The notes under the pieces: generated by a model | Told to the model about the DNA's origin: nothing | Database searches by the model: none | The model's input: the letters and a program-made list of their open reading frames with translations, nothing else | Program-made: the position numbers and the translations under genes | In this document: piece by piece, positions 18,036 through 25,652 of the stretch | Layout of the letters: each line of letters opens with the position of its first letter | Numbering within the stretch: the stretch's first letter is position 1 | Origin: Pseudomonas sp. SID14000 | GTDB taxonomy: Bacteria; Pseudomonadota; Gammaproteobacteria; Pseudomonadales; Pseudomonadaceae | Reading direction: 5' to 3' | DNA length: 64,000 bases | Assembly: GCF_002165135.1 (NCBI RefSeq) | Contig: NZ_NFZQ01000016.1 | Coordinates: forward strand, 39,767 to 103,766

Positions 18036-18611
18036 TCAGTGCTTGCCTTCCACTGCCTTGGCCGTCTCGATCAGCTTGTCGAACTTGCGGTTCAGCTGGG
18101 TAAAGCGCTCATCACTCTTGGCCCGCGCCTTGATGTTCTGGTCCGAGCTGGCCTTGTCGGCAATGGTCACCACCGTCCAGTCCCAGTCCTTGGACACCCA
18201 GTACACCAGCTCACCGTCTGCGGAAAACGCCTCGAGCCGTCCACCGCTATTCGGCACAGGCTTGGCCTGCCTGGTCATCGGCAACAGTTGCTGGACCCGC
18301 GCCTCGTCGGTGCTGGCCAGCCGCACCTCCACCTGGCGAAGCTGGTCGGCTTCGTTGAACGACGCCTTCACTTGCGTGATGGCAATACCGCCCAGGTTGT
18401 AATTGCCCTTTGGGTTGCGCCCCTGAAAGAACTCGGTGGGCACTTGGTAGTGATAGCCGGTGAAATGCTCAACCTCGCCGAACTGCTGCTGCAGAATGGC
18501 CATAGCCTGGGGCTTGGGCATGCCCAGGGTGAACTGGCCGACTTCCAGCGCCGACCAGGCTTGCAGGGGGAAAAGCGTGCAGGCGAATACCAGCGGTAGG
18601 GTCCGTTTCAT
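18036..18611 (-). CDS. Secreted hypothetical protein with signal peptide
   Basis: This 191-residue protein has a Sec signal (MKRTLPLVFACTLFPLQAWS) and a mature domain beginning LEVGQFTLGMPKPQAMAIL. The GxxxLGM-like start resembles small SmpA/OmlA-like or DUF periplasmic modules that begin with a short 'G.x.lGm' repeat. I cannot name the family with confidence. It ends in a lysine-rich helix. It stands alone between the two members of an inverted REP pair. The start codon follows GGAAG. Confidence 0.68.
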   Translation of the reverse strand: MKRTLPLVFACTLFPLQAWSALEVGQFTLGMPKPQAMAILQQQFGEVEHFTGYHYQVPTEFFQGRNPKGNYNLGGIAITQVKASFNEADQLRQVEVRLASTDEARVQQLLPMTRQAKPVPNSGGRLEAFSADGELVYWVSKDWDWTVVTIADKASSDQNIKARAKSDERFTQLNRKFDKLIETAKAVEGKH

Positions 18612-18981
18612 CGGTCATCTTCCTTGAAATTAGCCTTGCAACCTAACCCCTACATGCCAATCAGACAATACTGGCAGGGTGCCAAGCCCACCCTGGCAGT
18701 GCCAGGGGGCCAACATCGCCGCCCATGGCTATCGGTTCTTGCGCATACCCATGTGGGCGTCATCCATCAGCGCCTTGGCCATGTCGCAGAGAAAGTGCGA
18801 AGCTCAGACCAGCACCGGGGCCTGCAAGACCGGGGAAGATCGAGAAAACCCCGGCTGACCCGAAGGTCACCCGTATGCAGCCACCATTAAGCACAACCAT
18901 TGGCACAGACCAACGGCTTGATGATGAGCACGCTTTCGATACTTCCCCAGGCTTGCAAAGACTCATTGCGTTAGCAGGAAA
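18612..18981. other. Intergenic stretch without a recognisable gene
   Basis: This is GC-rich sequence with a local inverted repeat (GCCAAGCCCACCCTGGCAGTG near 18.68 kb). No start/stop frame has family features. It probably includes the promoter of the 191-residue secreted protein. Confidence 0.4.
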
Positions 18982-19095
18982 CCTGTGGAAGCGGGTTTAC
19001 CCGCGAACACCGGCCTAGCCGGTGCCATGCACCGCGTTGGATTCTTCGCGGCTAAAGCCTCACAGGGTACGCGGACCGCTTGCGATTCAGTTTTC
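18982..19095. repeat. Degenerate long REP copy, right member of an inverted pair
   Basis: This is an inverted and partly decayed copy of 17837-17954, including the flank (GCGGACCGCTTGCGATTCAG). Its outer right arm has lost several bases (AAAGCC-TCACAGG instead of AAAGCCGCTCCCACAGG). It abuts the truncated nucleotidyltransferase gene. Confidence 0.72.
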
Positions 19096-19096
19096 T

Positions 19097-19468
19097 ACCT
19101 ATTTCGACGCCGACTTGTCCTGGGAGGCAGAGGACCGTGTCATCGCCCGGGTTAATCAGGCGTGCTCGCACCTGGGTGTCAACGTGGAAGTGCGCAATCA
19201 GGCCCGCATTCACATAGGGTACGAAGCGAAGTTCGGCGGCACCTATTCACCATTGAACAAGGTCACGGATGGCATCGACCGGTATCTGATCCGGTCGACC
19301 TGCCTGGGGGGCGATGTGGGCACTGGCGAGCTTTACAGCACGCATGGCCTGGACGACCTGCAGAACGACCTGCTCAGGATGAACGAGCTGAACCCTCGGC
19401 CAGGCTTGTTCAGGGAGAAAGCTGCCAGCTACCAGGCACGTTGGCCGTGGCTTGCCTTGGTTGAGTGA
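19097..19468 (+). pseudogene. 5'-truncated nucleotidyltransferase-like gene (NTP_transf_6 / DUF925)
   Basis: About 120 C-terminal residues of the family are readable: TYFDADLSWEAED, VEVRNQARIHIGYE, then SPLNKVTDGIDRYL and the end AASYQARWPW. The N-terminal third, with the nucleotidyltransferase glycine/aspartate region, is missing. It is replaced exactly at the end of the degenerate REP copy. An ATG inside the repeat keeps the frame open, but the product would lack its catalytic half. I therefore call it a remnant produced by a rearrangement at the REP. Confidence 0.7.
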
Positions 19469-19776
19469 ACGTGCGCATAGGACCCCATCGCGCAACTGCG
19501 CAGTGCTGCAATCGAGGCGTACCGCCAACAGCAGAGGGGGCGCTGCCCCCCCGTGGCCGCTGTGCTGGCAGTAGAAGACTATCTGGACGACGCAGTGGAG
19601 AATCAGCCAGCAGCAATAGCGCAACGAACGGCCAAGGCGATTCAGAACGAGCGATCAGTTCCAAAGGCTGCTTTCGACCTATAGCAGAAGCCCACCAGAA
19701 GCTACAATCCATGCCCAAACCACCAGCAACTGCCTGCCCCAATCAATCGCAGGCTCATGAAAAGGAAGTCACGCAA
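19469..19776. other. Intergenic region before the chorismate mutase gene
   Basis: No gene is recognised. A weak relative of the island hairpin repeat (CCAAAGGCTGCTTTCGACC) may sit at about 19660-19690. The promoter for the chorismate mutase gene should be here. Confidence 0.4.
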
Positions 19777-20085
19777 ATGGATGCTCGTTGCGCCTCTCTG
19801 GACGAAGTCCGCCAAGGGATCGATGAAATTGACCGAAGCCTCGTTTCTCTGCTCGCCAAACGCGGAAGGCTCGTGACGCAAGCGGCAGGCTTCAAGAAAA
19901 CCACCGATGATGTACGTGCGCCTGCACGGGTCGAGCAAGTGATCAGGAAGGTTCGTGAAATGGCTGACGAAACCGGTGCATCGGCTGAGGTCGTGGAACA
20001 GGTCTACCGGGCGATGATCTCTGCCTTCATCGCTGAAGAACTGGCCACCCATGCGAAGCTGGCCAACGATCCTTCAGCATCTTGA
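19777..20085 (+). CDS. Stand-alone AroQ-type chorismate mutase domain protein
   Basis: This 102-residue all-helical protein shows the AroQ pattern: LDEVRQGIDEIDRSLVSLLA, RGRLVTQAAGFKK, then R-x4-R-containing VRAPARVEQVIRKV and a C-terminal helix. Proteins of this size are either monofunctional chorismate mutases or isochorismate-pyruvate lyases of the PchB type. No salicylate or siderophore genes lie nearby, so function is not settled. There is no signal peptide, so it is cytosolic. The ATG at 19777 follows AAGGAAG by 9-10 nt and is chosen over a much longer frame with low-complexity sequence. Confidence 0.78.
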   Translation: MDARCASLDEVRQGIDEIDRSLVSLLAKRGRLVTQAAGFKKTTDDVRAPARVEQVIRKVREMADETGASAEVVEQVYRAMISAFIAEELATHAKLANDPSAS

Positions 20086-20132
20086 TATGACTACGTGGGG
20101 CTCATCCGCAGCCCCGCCGCCGTCTCCCACCA

Positions 20133-20750
20133 CTATCTCTGGCTCAACGCCGCAATCGAAACGCCAGACGCGACGAAGGTGAGGCCTGCGCCCATGTTCA
20201 GCCCATTCACCAGCCGTGGCCGCTGGTACAGGTAGCGAGACAGCACCGTGGCAAAAACGCCCATCAGGGCAAACCCCAAGGCTGTGAGTACAGCGAACCA
20301 CACTCCGTAAACCATCATCTGCACGCTAACCGACCCGCGTACCGGATCGACGAACTGGGGAATGAATGCCAACACAAAGAAGCCTGGCTTCGGATTGAGC
20401 GCAGCCGAAAGCAGACCGGTCAGAAAAATGCTGGGTAACGATTGCCTGGACGCCGGCTGGAAGCTTATCAGGCTGCGAGCGCGCAAGACCTTGATCCCGA
20501 GCCACAGCAGATAGCCGGCACCCATGAGTTTGATCACCCAGAATGCGAGCACCGAGGTTTGCATTAGTAGGGTCAACCCTAACGATGCGGCTGCAACGTG
20601 AAATAGAATGCCTGCGCCTGAAGCCATGCCAGATACGGCCGCTGCGACTTTTCCCTGGCTGAGACCACGACCAATGGCCAACAGGTTGTCAGGGCCCGGC
20701 GCCAGAACCAACAGCACGCAGGCGGCGGTATAGGCGAACCACACATTCAT
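20133..20750 (-). CDS. LysE-family amino-acid exporter
   Basis: This 205-residue inner-membrane protein has about six membrane segments. The family signature APGPDNLLAIGRGLSQGKVA lies near residues 20-40 and NPKPGFFVLAFIPQFVDP in the middle. LysE/RhtB proteins export amino acids or related metabolites. The ATG at 20750 is chosen because the first hydrophobic helix starts there and AGGAGAG lies upstream. The longer open frame adds 44 unrelated residues. It is convergent with the chorismate mutase gene. Confidence 0.86.
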   Translation of the reverse strand: MNVWFAYTAACVLLVLAPGPDNLLAIGRGLSQGKVAAAVSGMASGAGILFHVAAASLGLTLLMQTSVLAFWVIKLMGAGYLLWLGIKVLRARSLISFQPASRQSLPSIFLTGLLSAALNPKPGFFVLAFIPQFVDPVRGSVSVQMMVYGVWFAVLTALGFALMGVFATVLSRYLYQRPRLVNGLNMGAGLTFVASGVSIAALSQR

Positions 20751-21079
20751 GGGAAACACGGCTCTCTCCTTAAGCCTGATGAAGCACCCATCCTGACGGT
20801 GGGATGTGCCAATAGCAAGGCGGCAGCTCAAGGATTGTTGCCTCTGATGAGCGTGGCCCTGCTTAGTCGCCCGAGTCAGCAATGAGCGTGATCTCCGCTA
20901 TGGGTCGAATGCGGTCATCCGTGACCGGCTGCCATCGCCCCATTGCAATCCTTCGCGGATGATTATTATCGGCCAGAAGCATTCAGCCGACGCGGTTCTG
21001 GTTTCTCCCGATAGGCTGAGAGAGCAACCCCACAATACTGAGGCATTGCCGGAGCATTGTAGGGTTGGTATGACCGCCC
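20751..21079. other. Intergenic region with a palindromic hairpin
   Basis: No gene is seen. An imperfect hairpin at 21027-21066 (AACCCCACAATACT ... AGCATTGTAGGGTT) lies just past the stop of the GMC dehydrogenase gene and may mark its 3' end. No U-run follows. Confidence 0.45.
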
Positions 21080-23338
21080 CTACACTGCCCCGAAACGCAC
21101 CTCCACCGACAGGCTTCCCAGGTTATCGCTCAGGCCAGCGCCATAGCGCCCGGCCAGGTCGTCATTGATGCACAGCTGCAACTCACCCTGCTGGCCACGC
21201 GGCAATTGCACCTGGTTACCCACCAGGAACGGCACGCCGTTGCTGCCGATACGCCCGATCAACGCCCCTTCGTTCTGCCCCGGCAGGGTGTAGCCCGGCT
21301 TGGCAGTAAACGCTGGGTTGCCCTGCGCGCCAACCATGCCGGTGGTCGGGTTGGCCGTCCACTGCCCGCCCGTACATACCGCCAACTGCCAGCTCTGACC
21401 ATTGACCTGCATGCCCGTGCCCTGCCATGCCCGGTTGGCCTGCACCTGCACCGTGCGCTTGAGCAGGTCGCTGGCCACCACGTCGGCGGCCTGGAAGGTC
21501 AGCGCGGTGATGGTCAAGGTCGGGTTGGCGGTGCCGGTGGTGGGGAACACGCCGTCGCCGACAAGGAACAGGTTGGGGTGGTCCCAGCTGCGCTGGTCCT
21601 TGTCCACCACCGACTTGGTGCGGTCCGAACCCATGCGGTAGGTACCCATCAAGTGGCCAGCGCCGAAGAACGCGTAGTTCTGGCCGTCGTACTCGAACAC
21701 CGTTTGCGAGCCGGGCTCAAGCTTAGGGTTCAGGTCGGTCAGCTCGGTGGCGCCCATTAGCTCGGTAATGATATGCGTGGCGGCCAGGCGCGCCTGTTTG
21801 AAGCCCTCCTTGGTGTAGTCGGACAGTTCGTAGGTGATCTGAGGCCGAGGCAGGCCCAAGCCGTCTGTGAACTCCGTGCTCCTCTCCACCCGGCACAGTG
21901 CATTGTCGGGGTCTTTCTCCACCTGCTCGATCAAGAAGCCCAGACGGAACTGGCGGGTCAGCACGCTGTTGAGCTGCTGCACCAGCGCCTTGCCGGACAA
22001 CGCCAGCTTGTTGGGGTTAGCGCCGCCGTTGTTGGTGCCGTCGATGAAATCGCAGACCGAGGTGTAGGGGTCGTTCACCGACCAGTTCCAACCCTCGTTG
22101 CCGATCTCGATACGCCAGGCGGCACGCTGGCTGCGGAACGGGCCATCGCGCATGTCCTCGATCCCCGAGGTGGACAACGGCCCGCGGAACGGGAACAGCG
22201 GCTTGCCTTCGGGCATCAGGCCCCAGGCCAGGTACACCGGGTGGTCGGCCAACGCCTGGCCGACCTGGCCGCTGCTGTTGGCGACCCCTTTAGGGCTGTT
22301 AGGGCCGATGGAGTTGAGCAGCAGCTTCGGTGTTTCGATCGCGTGGGCGGCGATCACGTAGCGCTTGCCCTGGGCCGTGCCGTTCTGGCGTGTGCCATTG
22401 TTCTGATACTGGATGAAGTCAATACCCGTGACCCCATTGGCATCGACCTGCACCTGGCTCGCCACGGCCTGGTAGAGGATGCGCACGTTGCCGGTATCCA
22501 GTGCCTTGGCCATGGTCACGGTGGCGTCGTACTTGGCCTGGATCGGGCAGATGGGCGTGCAGCTGGTGTTTCCAGCGCATACCCGGCGGCCGTTATCGCT
22601 CTGCGAGTTGCGCCCAGCCGGGGTCTGCCGGACGTTGAGGGTGACACCTGGGTAGGGCTTGCCGTCCGGCGCCTTCTCCGGGCTCTGGTACACCGTGCCC
22701 GTGACGTTCTTGCCCAGGCCTTGGTCGACCAGCGACGGCGGGATGCCGTGCATGCTGTATTCATAGCCCTGCGGGAAGGTCACGCCCAGGTAGGTCTGCG
22801 AGGTAACATCGGCGGACACGCCCATTTCCTCCTCGGCGCGGCAGTAAGCGGTCTGCAGGTCGTCGTAGCTGATCGGCCAGTCGACCCCGACGTTGTACGC
22901 AGTGCGCATGCGGAAGTCGTTTGGCAGCAGACGCAGGGCCGTGCCCATCCAGTGCCACATGGTGCCGCCGCCAACCCGCTCGTAGGTGCTGGCGAACAGT
23001 TGCGGCCCCTTCTGTACCAGGTAGCTCTTCTGCGCCTTGTTCGGGTCTGTGCTGCCGGCGGTGATCAGGTCCTGGATGGTCGCCCGTGGCGCGAACTGTG
23101 TGGCCGGAGTCTGCTCGCTCTGCTCAGGTGGGTACGGCGACTCGGGCGACTTGAGCACCGCGGTGTAGAAGCGCTCCAGGTACTCGCTGCGATTCGGCGG
23201 AATGGCCGGGCCCGACTCGAGCACCAGTACTTTCAAGCCGGCCAGGCCCAACTGGTAGGCCATGACACTGCCGGCCATGCCGGCGCCCACCACGATCACA
23301 TCGGCGGTTTCGATACTCTGTGTTTGTACATTGCTCAT
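21080..23338 (-). CDS. FAD-dependent GMC oxidoreductase with C-terminal LecA-like domain
   Basis: This 752-residue protein has an N-terminal FAD motif (VVGAGMAG, residues 16-23) and a GMC C-domain with the catalytic His region (GAGHLMGTYRMG) and NPTLTITAL. A linker then leads to about 110 extra residues. These include GALIGRIGSNGVPFLVG and NDDLAGRYGAGLSDNLGSLSVEV, which resemble the PA-IL/LecA galactose-binding fold. A sugar or polyol substrate is therefore plausible. It overlaps the small-subunit gene by 4 nt (ATGA) and lies downstream of a cytochrome c gene. It lacks a signal peptide. Electrons would go to the cytochrome, which implies a periplasmic location, so export is a puzzle. Confidence 0.82.
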   Translation of the reverse strand: MSNVQTQSIETADVIVVGAGMAGSVMAYQLGLAGLKVLVLESGPAIPPNRSEYLERFYTAVLKSPESPYPPEQSEQTPATQFAPRATIQDLITAGSTDPNKAQKSYLVQKGPQLFASTYERVGGGTMWHWMGTALRLLPNDFRMRTAYNVGVDWPISYDDLQTAYCRAEEEMGVSADVTSQTYLGVTFPQGYEYSMHGIPPSLVDQGLGKNVTGTVYQSPEKAPDGKPYPGVTLNVRQTPAGRNSQSDNGRRVCAGNTSCTPICPIQAKYDATVTMAKALDTGNVRILYQAVASQVQVDANGVTGIDFIQYQNNGTRQNGTAQGKRYVIAAHAIETPKLLLNSIGPNSPKGVANSSGQVGQALADHPVYLAWGLMPEGKPLFPFRGPLSTSGIEDMRDGPFRSQRAAWRIEIGNEGWNWSVNDPYTSVCDFIDGTNNGGANPNKLALSGKALVQQLNSVLTRQFRLGFLIEQVEKDPDNALCRVERSTEFTDGLGLPRPQITYELSDYTKEGFKQARLAATHIITELMGATELTDLNPKLEPGSQTVFEYDGQNYAFFGAGHLMGTYRMGSDRTKSVVDKDQRSWDHPNLFLVGDGVFPTTGTANPTLTITALTFQAADVVASDLLKRTVQVQANRAWQGTGMQVNGQSWQLAVCTGGQWTANPTTGMVGAQGNPAFTAKPGYTLPGQNEGALIGRIGSNGVPFLVGNQVQLPRGQQGELQLCINDDLAGRYGAGLSDNLGSLSVEVRFGAV

Positions 23339-23826
23339 GGCTGCAGCCCTTCCTTGGCGTCGACACCGGTGAATTGCTTGAGGGTCGGTGGCTGTTCAGC
23401 CCAGTAGCCGAAGTGGTACTGGCTGTAGCCCATGGGGTGGGATTGGGCGATCTTCCACGCCCAACTCTCCTTGTAGGCCTGGTCGGAAACCACACTGGTA
23501 TCACCCTTGTGCTTGCTGCCTTGGTCATACGGCTGGTACCAGCTGCCAAGCAGCCACAGCTTCATAATCGAGCGGGCGCCCTGGGCGATCTGCGGGTCCG
23601 AGTTGCCGAGCACGGCGCTGGCGATTTGCTCAGGCGTTTGACTCCTGATGCTGGCATACAGCTCCAGCAGGTTGCTGAACGCTGCGGTACCCATGCCATG
23701 CTGGGCAGTGGCGAAGAACAGCGGCGGCAGGTTGATCGGGTCAACGGAGGGTGCCAGCAGGTCGGCTGACAGACCAGTGAGTGCAGCGGACAGGTCGATG
23801 AAGTTCTGCAGGTTTGGGTCGCTCAT
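23335..23826 (-). CDS. Small subunit of membrane-linked FAD dehydrogenase (sorbitol dehydrogenase family)
   Basis: This 163-residue protein belongs to the gluconate/sorbitol dehydrogenase small-subunit family. It starts MSDPNLQNFIDLSAALTGL, has LLELYASIRSQTPEQ in the middle, and ends with the typical LWLLGSWY and the Y/F-rich GYSQYHFGYWA region. In related three-subunit enzymes the small subunit carries the Tat signal that takes the GMC subunit across the membrane. Here no twin-arginine or other signal is visible, and the upstream in-frame extension adds none. The start is the ATG at 23826. It is translationally coupled to the GMC gene. Confidence 0.75.
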   Translation of the reverse strand: MSDPNLQNFIDLSAALTGLSADLLAPSVDPINLPPLFFATAQHGMGTAAFSNLLELYASIRSQTPEQIASAVLGNSDPQIAQGARSIMKLWLLGSWYQPYDQGSKHKGDTSVVSDQAYKESWAWKIAQSHPMGYSQYHFGYWAEQPPTLKQFTGVDAKEGLQP

Positions 23827-23830
23827 GGCA

Positions 23831-25171
23831 TCACTCCTTGGCGCCGGTGGATTGGGCACGTTCAAGCAGGAAGGTGAAATCGGCGAAACTGGTGCGCGGG
23901 GACTGGGTCACCCGGGTAGTCGCGTTGTTGTGGCACTCCATGCAGCTGGACGAGGCCTGTGGCGTGGTGCCCTGGTTGTAGGTCTCCAGGGTGGCGTTGG
24001 CCAGGAAGGTCGGGGCAGGCGTGCCCAGCGGGTTGGTCGGCGACGGCACTTGGCAATCCTTGGCCGGGTCGGTCGGCCACTGGGTACTGATCAGCTGGTA
24101 GTTGGCCCAGACTGTGCCCTTGAGCGCGCCTTGCCACTGCGCGTTGAGCTGTTGGGTCGCTGTGGTGAGCGGGATTTCCCGCACGATCTGCGAAGGTGTG
24201 GCTTTCTTCGACGGGTCCCACGGTTGCGCTGGCGGCTCGTTTACCGGGCGGTCGCTGGCCTGGGCGTCGTAGAACAGGTAGGGGCCTTTACGCTCGTTGA
24301 TCGGAGTGGTCTTTTCCGGCACGTTGCGCACGTGCTCGAAGCTTGACCATACCCACTGCGGCGCATCCTTGGTCTTGTGCACGATGTGCAGGCCGACCAG
24401 CCCGACCTTCTGCGCGCTGCACGACTCGGGGATCACCGCGCCCTTGTTCGGGTCGTCGTTGCCGGGGGTGTATACCAAGGCGTCGACGGCGTGGAAGTCC
24501 TGCGGTTTGTCGTTGCCGCCGAGTACCTTCCAGGCCGACTTGACCATGATCGCGCCGACTTGCTGGGCCTTCTGCGAGCCGCAGGAGAAGGCGATGCGGT
24601 TGTCGGCCTTGCTGAAGAACGCCTGCTGGCCTTCCTTGCTGTAGAGACCATTGTTGACGATGTCGTCGAACATCGGCTGGTTGACCATGATCGCGTTGCG
24701 CGTGTAGGTGCCGTTCTGGTCCACCAGTGGGCCGGTCTTGAACGGCTGGATGAATTCGTCAAGCACACCGGCGACCTTGCCCATCTGTTGCAGTACGGGC
24801 AAGTCACCCTTGCCCTGGCAGGCAGCGGGTACCGGCGCCTGCTGGTCCCAGGCGACCGGTTTCTGGCCTTGGGGCAGGAAGATCTCGTAGCTTTCTTTCC
24901 ACGATTCCCACACCGTCTTGCCGGGCGCGCCGATCTCCACTGAGGTGTTGGCGCTGCCGTCGGCGTTGGCGGGCCAGTTCAGGGCGACGAAGGTCTGCCA
25001 CGACAGCACGTCGAAATCGTGTTGCAGGCTGTCGAGGTTGAAGGGCGGGTTGGCGGTGACGTCGAAGGGGATGGTGGGCGATAGCACGGGTGGCCCGGCC
25101 GAATCGGCCATGGCGAACACGCTGGTGAAGCTCGCACCCAGGTACGCCAAGTGTTTCAGAGGTATTCTCAT
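23831..25171 (-). CDS. Periplasmic mono-haem cytochrome c family protein
   Basis: This 446-residue protein has a likely Sec signal (MRIPLKHLAYLGASFTSVFAMA) and a single haem-binding motif CMECH near residue 410. It is much larger than a simple cytochrome c. Most of the chain (about 50-390) is a separate domain with many Trp residues (SWQTFVALNWPA, VWESWKESYE) and an ASCGSQ-like segment. It precedes the small subunit by 4 bp. I infer it is the electron acceptor of the GMC dehydrogenase. GGAGACGATA before the ATG supports the start. Confidence 0.75.
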   Translation of the reverse strand: MRIPLKHLAYLGASFTSVFAMADSAGPPVLSPTIPFDVTANPPFNLDSLQHDFDVLSWQTFVALNWPANADGSANTSVEIGAPGKTVWESWKESYEIFLPQGQKPVAWDQQAPVPAACQGKGDLPVLQQMGKVAGVLDEFIQPFKTGPLVDQNGTYTRNAIMVNQPMFDDIVNNGLYSKEGQQAFFSKADNRIAFSCGSQKAQQVGAIMVKSAWKVLGGNDKPQDFHAVDALVYTPGNDDPNKGAVIPESCSAQKVGLVGLHIVHKTKDAPQWVWSSFEHVRNVPEKTTPINERKGPYLFYDAQASDRPVNEPPAQPWDPSKKATPSQIVREIPLTTATQQLNAQWQGALKGTVWANYQLISTQWPTDPAKDCQVPSPTNPLGTPAPTFLANATLETYNQGTTPQASSSCMECHNNATTRVTQSPRTSFADFTFLLERAQSTGAKE

Positions 25172-25370
25172 TATCGTCTCCTCAGCAGGTAAAGCATCGG
25201 GACGACGAGACGTACTGGTCCTCCATGGACCGAATGTTCAGCGTTATCCCTGACGCTAGGCTGCAGGCTAGCCGTTGCGCCAGAACCCTCAGAGATATCC
25301 GACTAACGGTAGGGATACTGCCGAGGAAGGCACTGCCCTGGACCTGCTGATCAGCTCAATGGCCGAGACG

Positions 25371-25414
25371 TGTAGCGGTCCTTCGCGGAGGGCAGCAATT
25401 GGCCAAAAGCGGAC
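25371..25414 (-). repeat. Diverged copy of the island hairpin repeat
   Basis: Read on the minus strand it gives CCGCTTTTGGCC then GCTGCCCTCCGCGAAGGACC. This parallels the copies at 36.2, 37.0 and 51.0 kb (CTTTGGGTCGGAAGCTGCCC, TTCGCGAGTGACCGC). Confidence 0.5.
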
Positions 25415-25525
25415 CTCCATGAGAAGTGTGCAACTCATCTGGAGATTACCGAGTGATGCGTCGGAGGCTGAGTACAACGGCTCGCCTCTCTATTTTGCTA
25501 AACAATTTCACGGCTTAAAAACAAT

Positions 25526-25550
25526 AAAAACACCGAAAGGGTGTGTTTTT
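25526..25550 (-). terminator. Rho-independent terminator of dddT
   Basis: AAAAACACC-GAAAG-GGTGTGTTTTT forms a stem with A/T tracts on both sides. On the minus strand it follows the dddT stop by about 100 nt. The symmetrical tracts would allow it to work in both directions. Confidence 0.75.
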
Positions 25551-25652
25551 CTTATGACTCCACTGCATGTCCACCAAGCTACTTTTCACTACGAGTAAAG
25601 CAAAAACCTAGGAAACCCCAGGCTTTTGCTAATACAGCACGAGATGAAATAT

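Larger units (their letters stand above)
25172..25652. other. Boundary region between the GMC operon and the ddd cluster
   Basis: No gene is recognised. It carries the promoter side of the cytochrome gene, a diverged copy of the island hairpin repeat (25371-25414), and a terminator (25526-25550). Composition drops sharply in GC from about 25.45 kb, marking the start of the low-GC block. Confidence 0.5.

Noticed and set aside
21773..23407. A 544-codon plus-strand frame opposite the GMC dehydrogenase
   Set aside because: Antisense shadow of a protein with a clear FAD motif.
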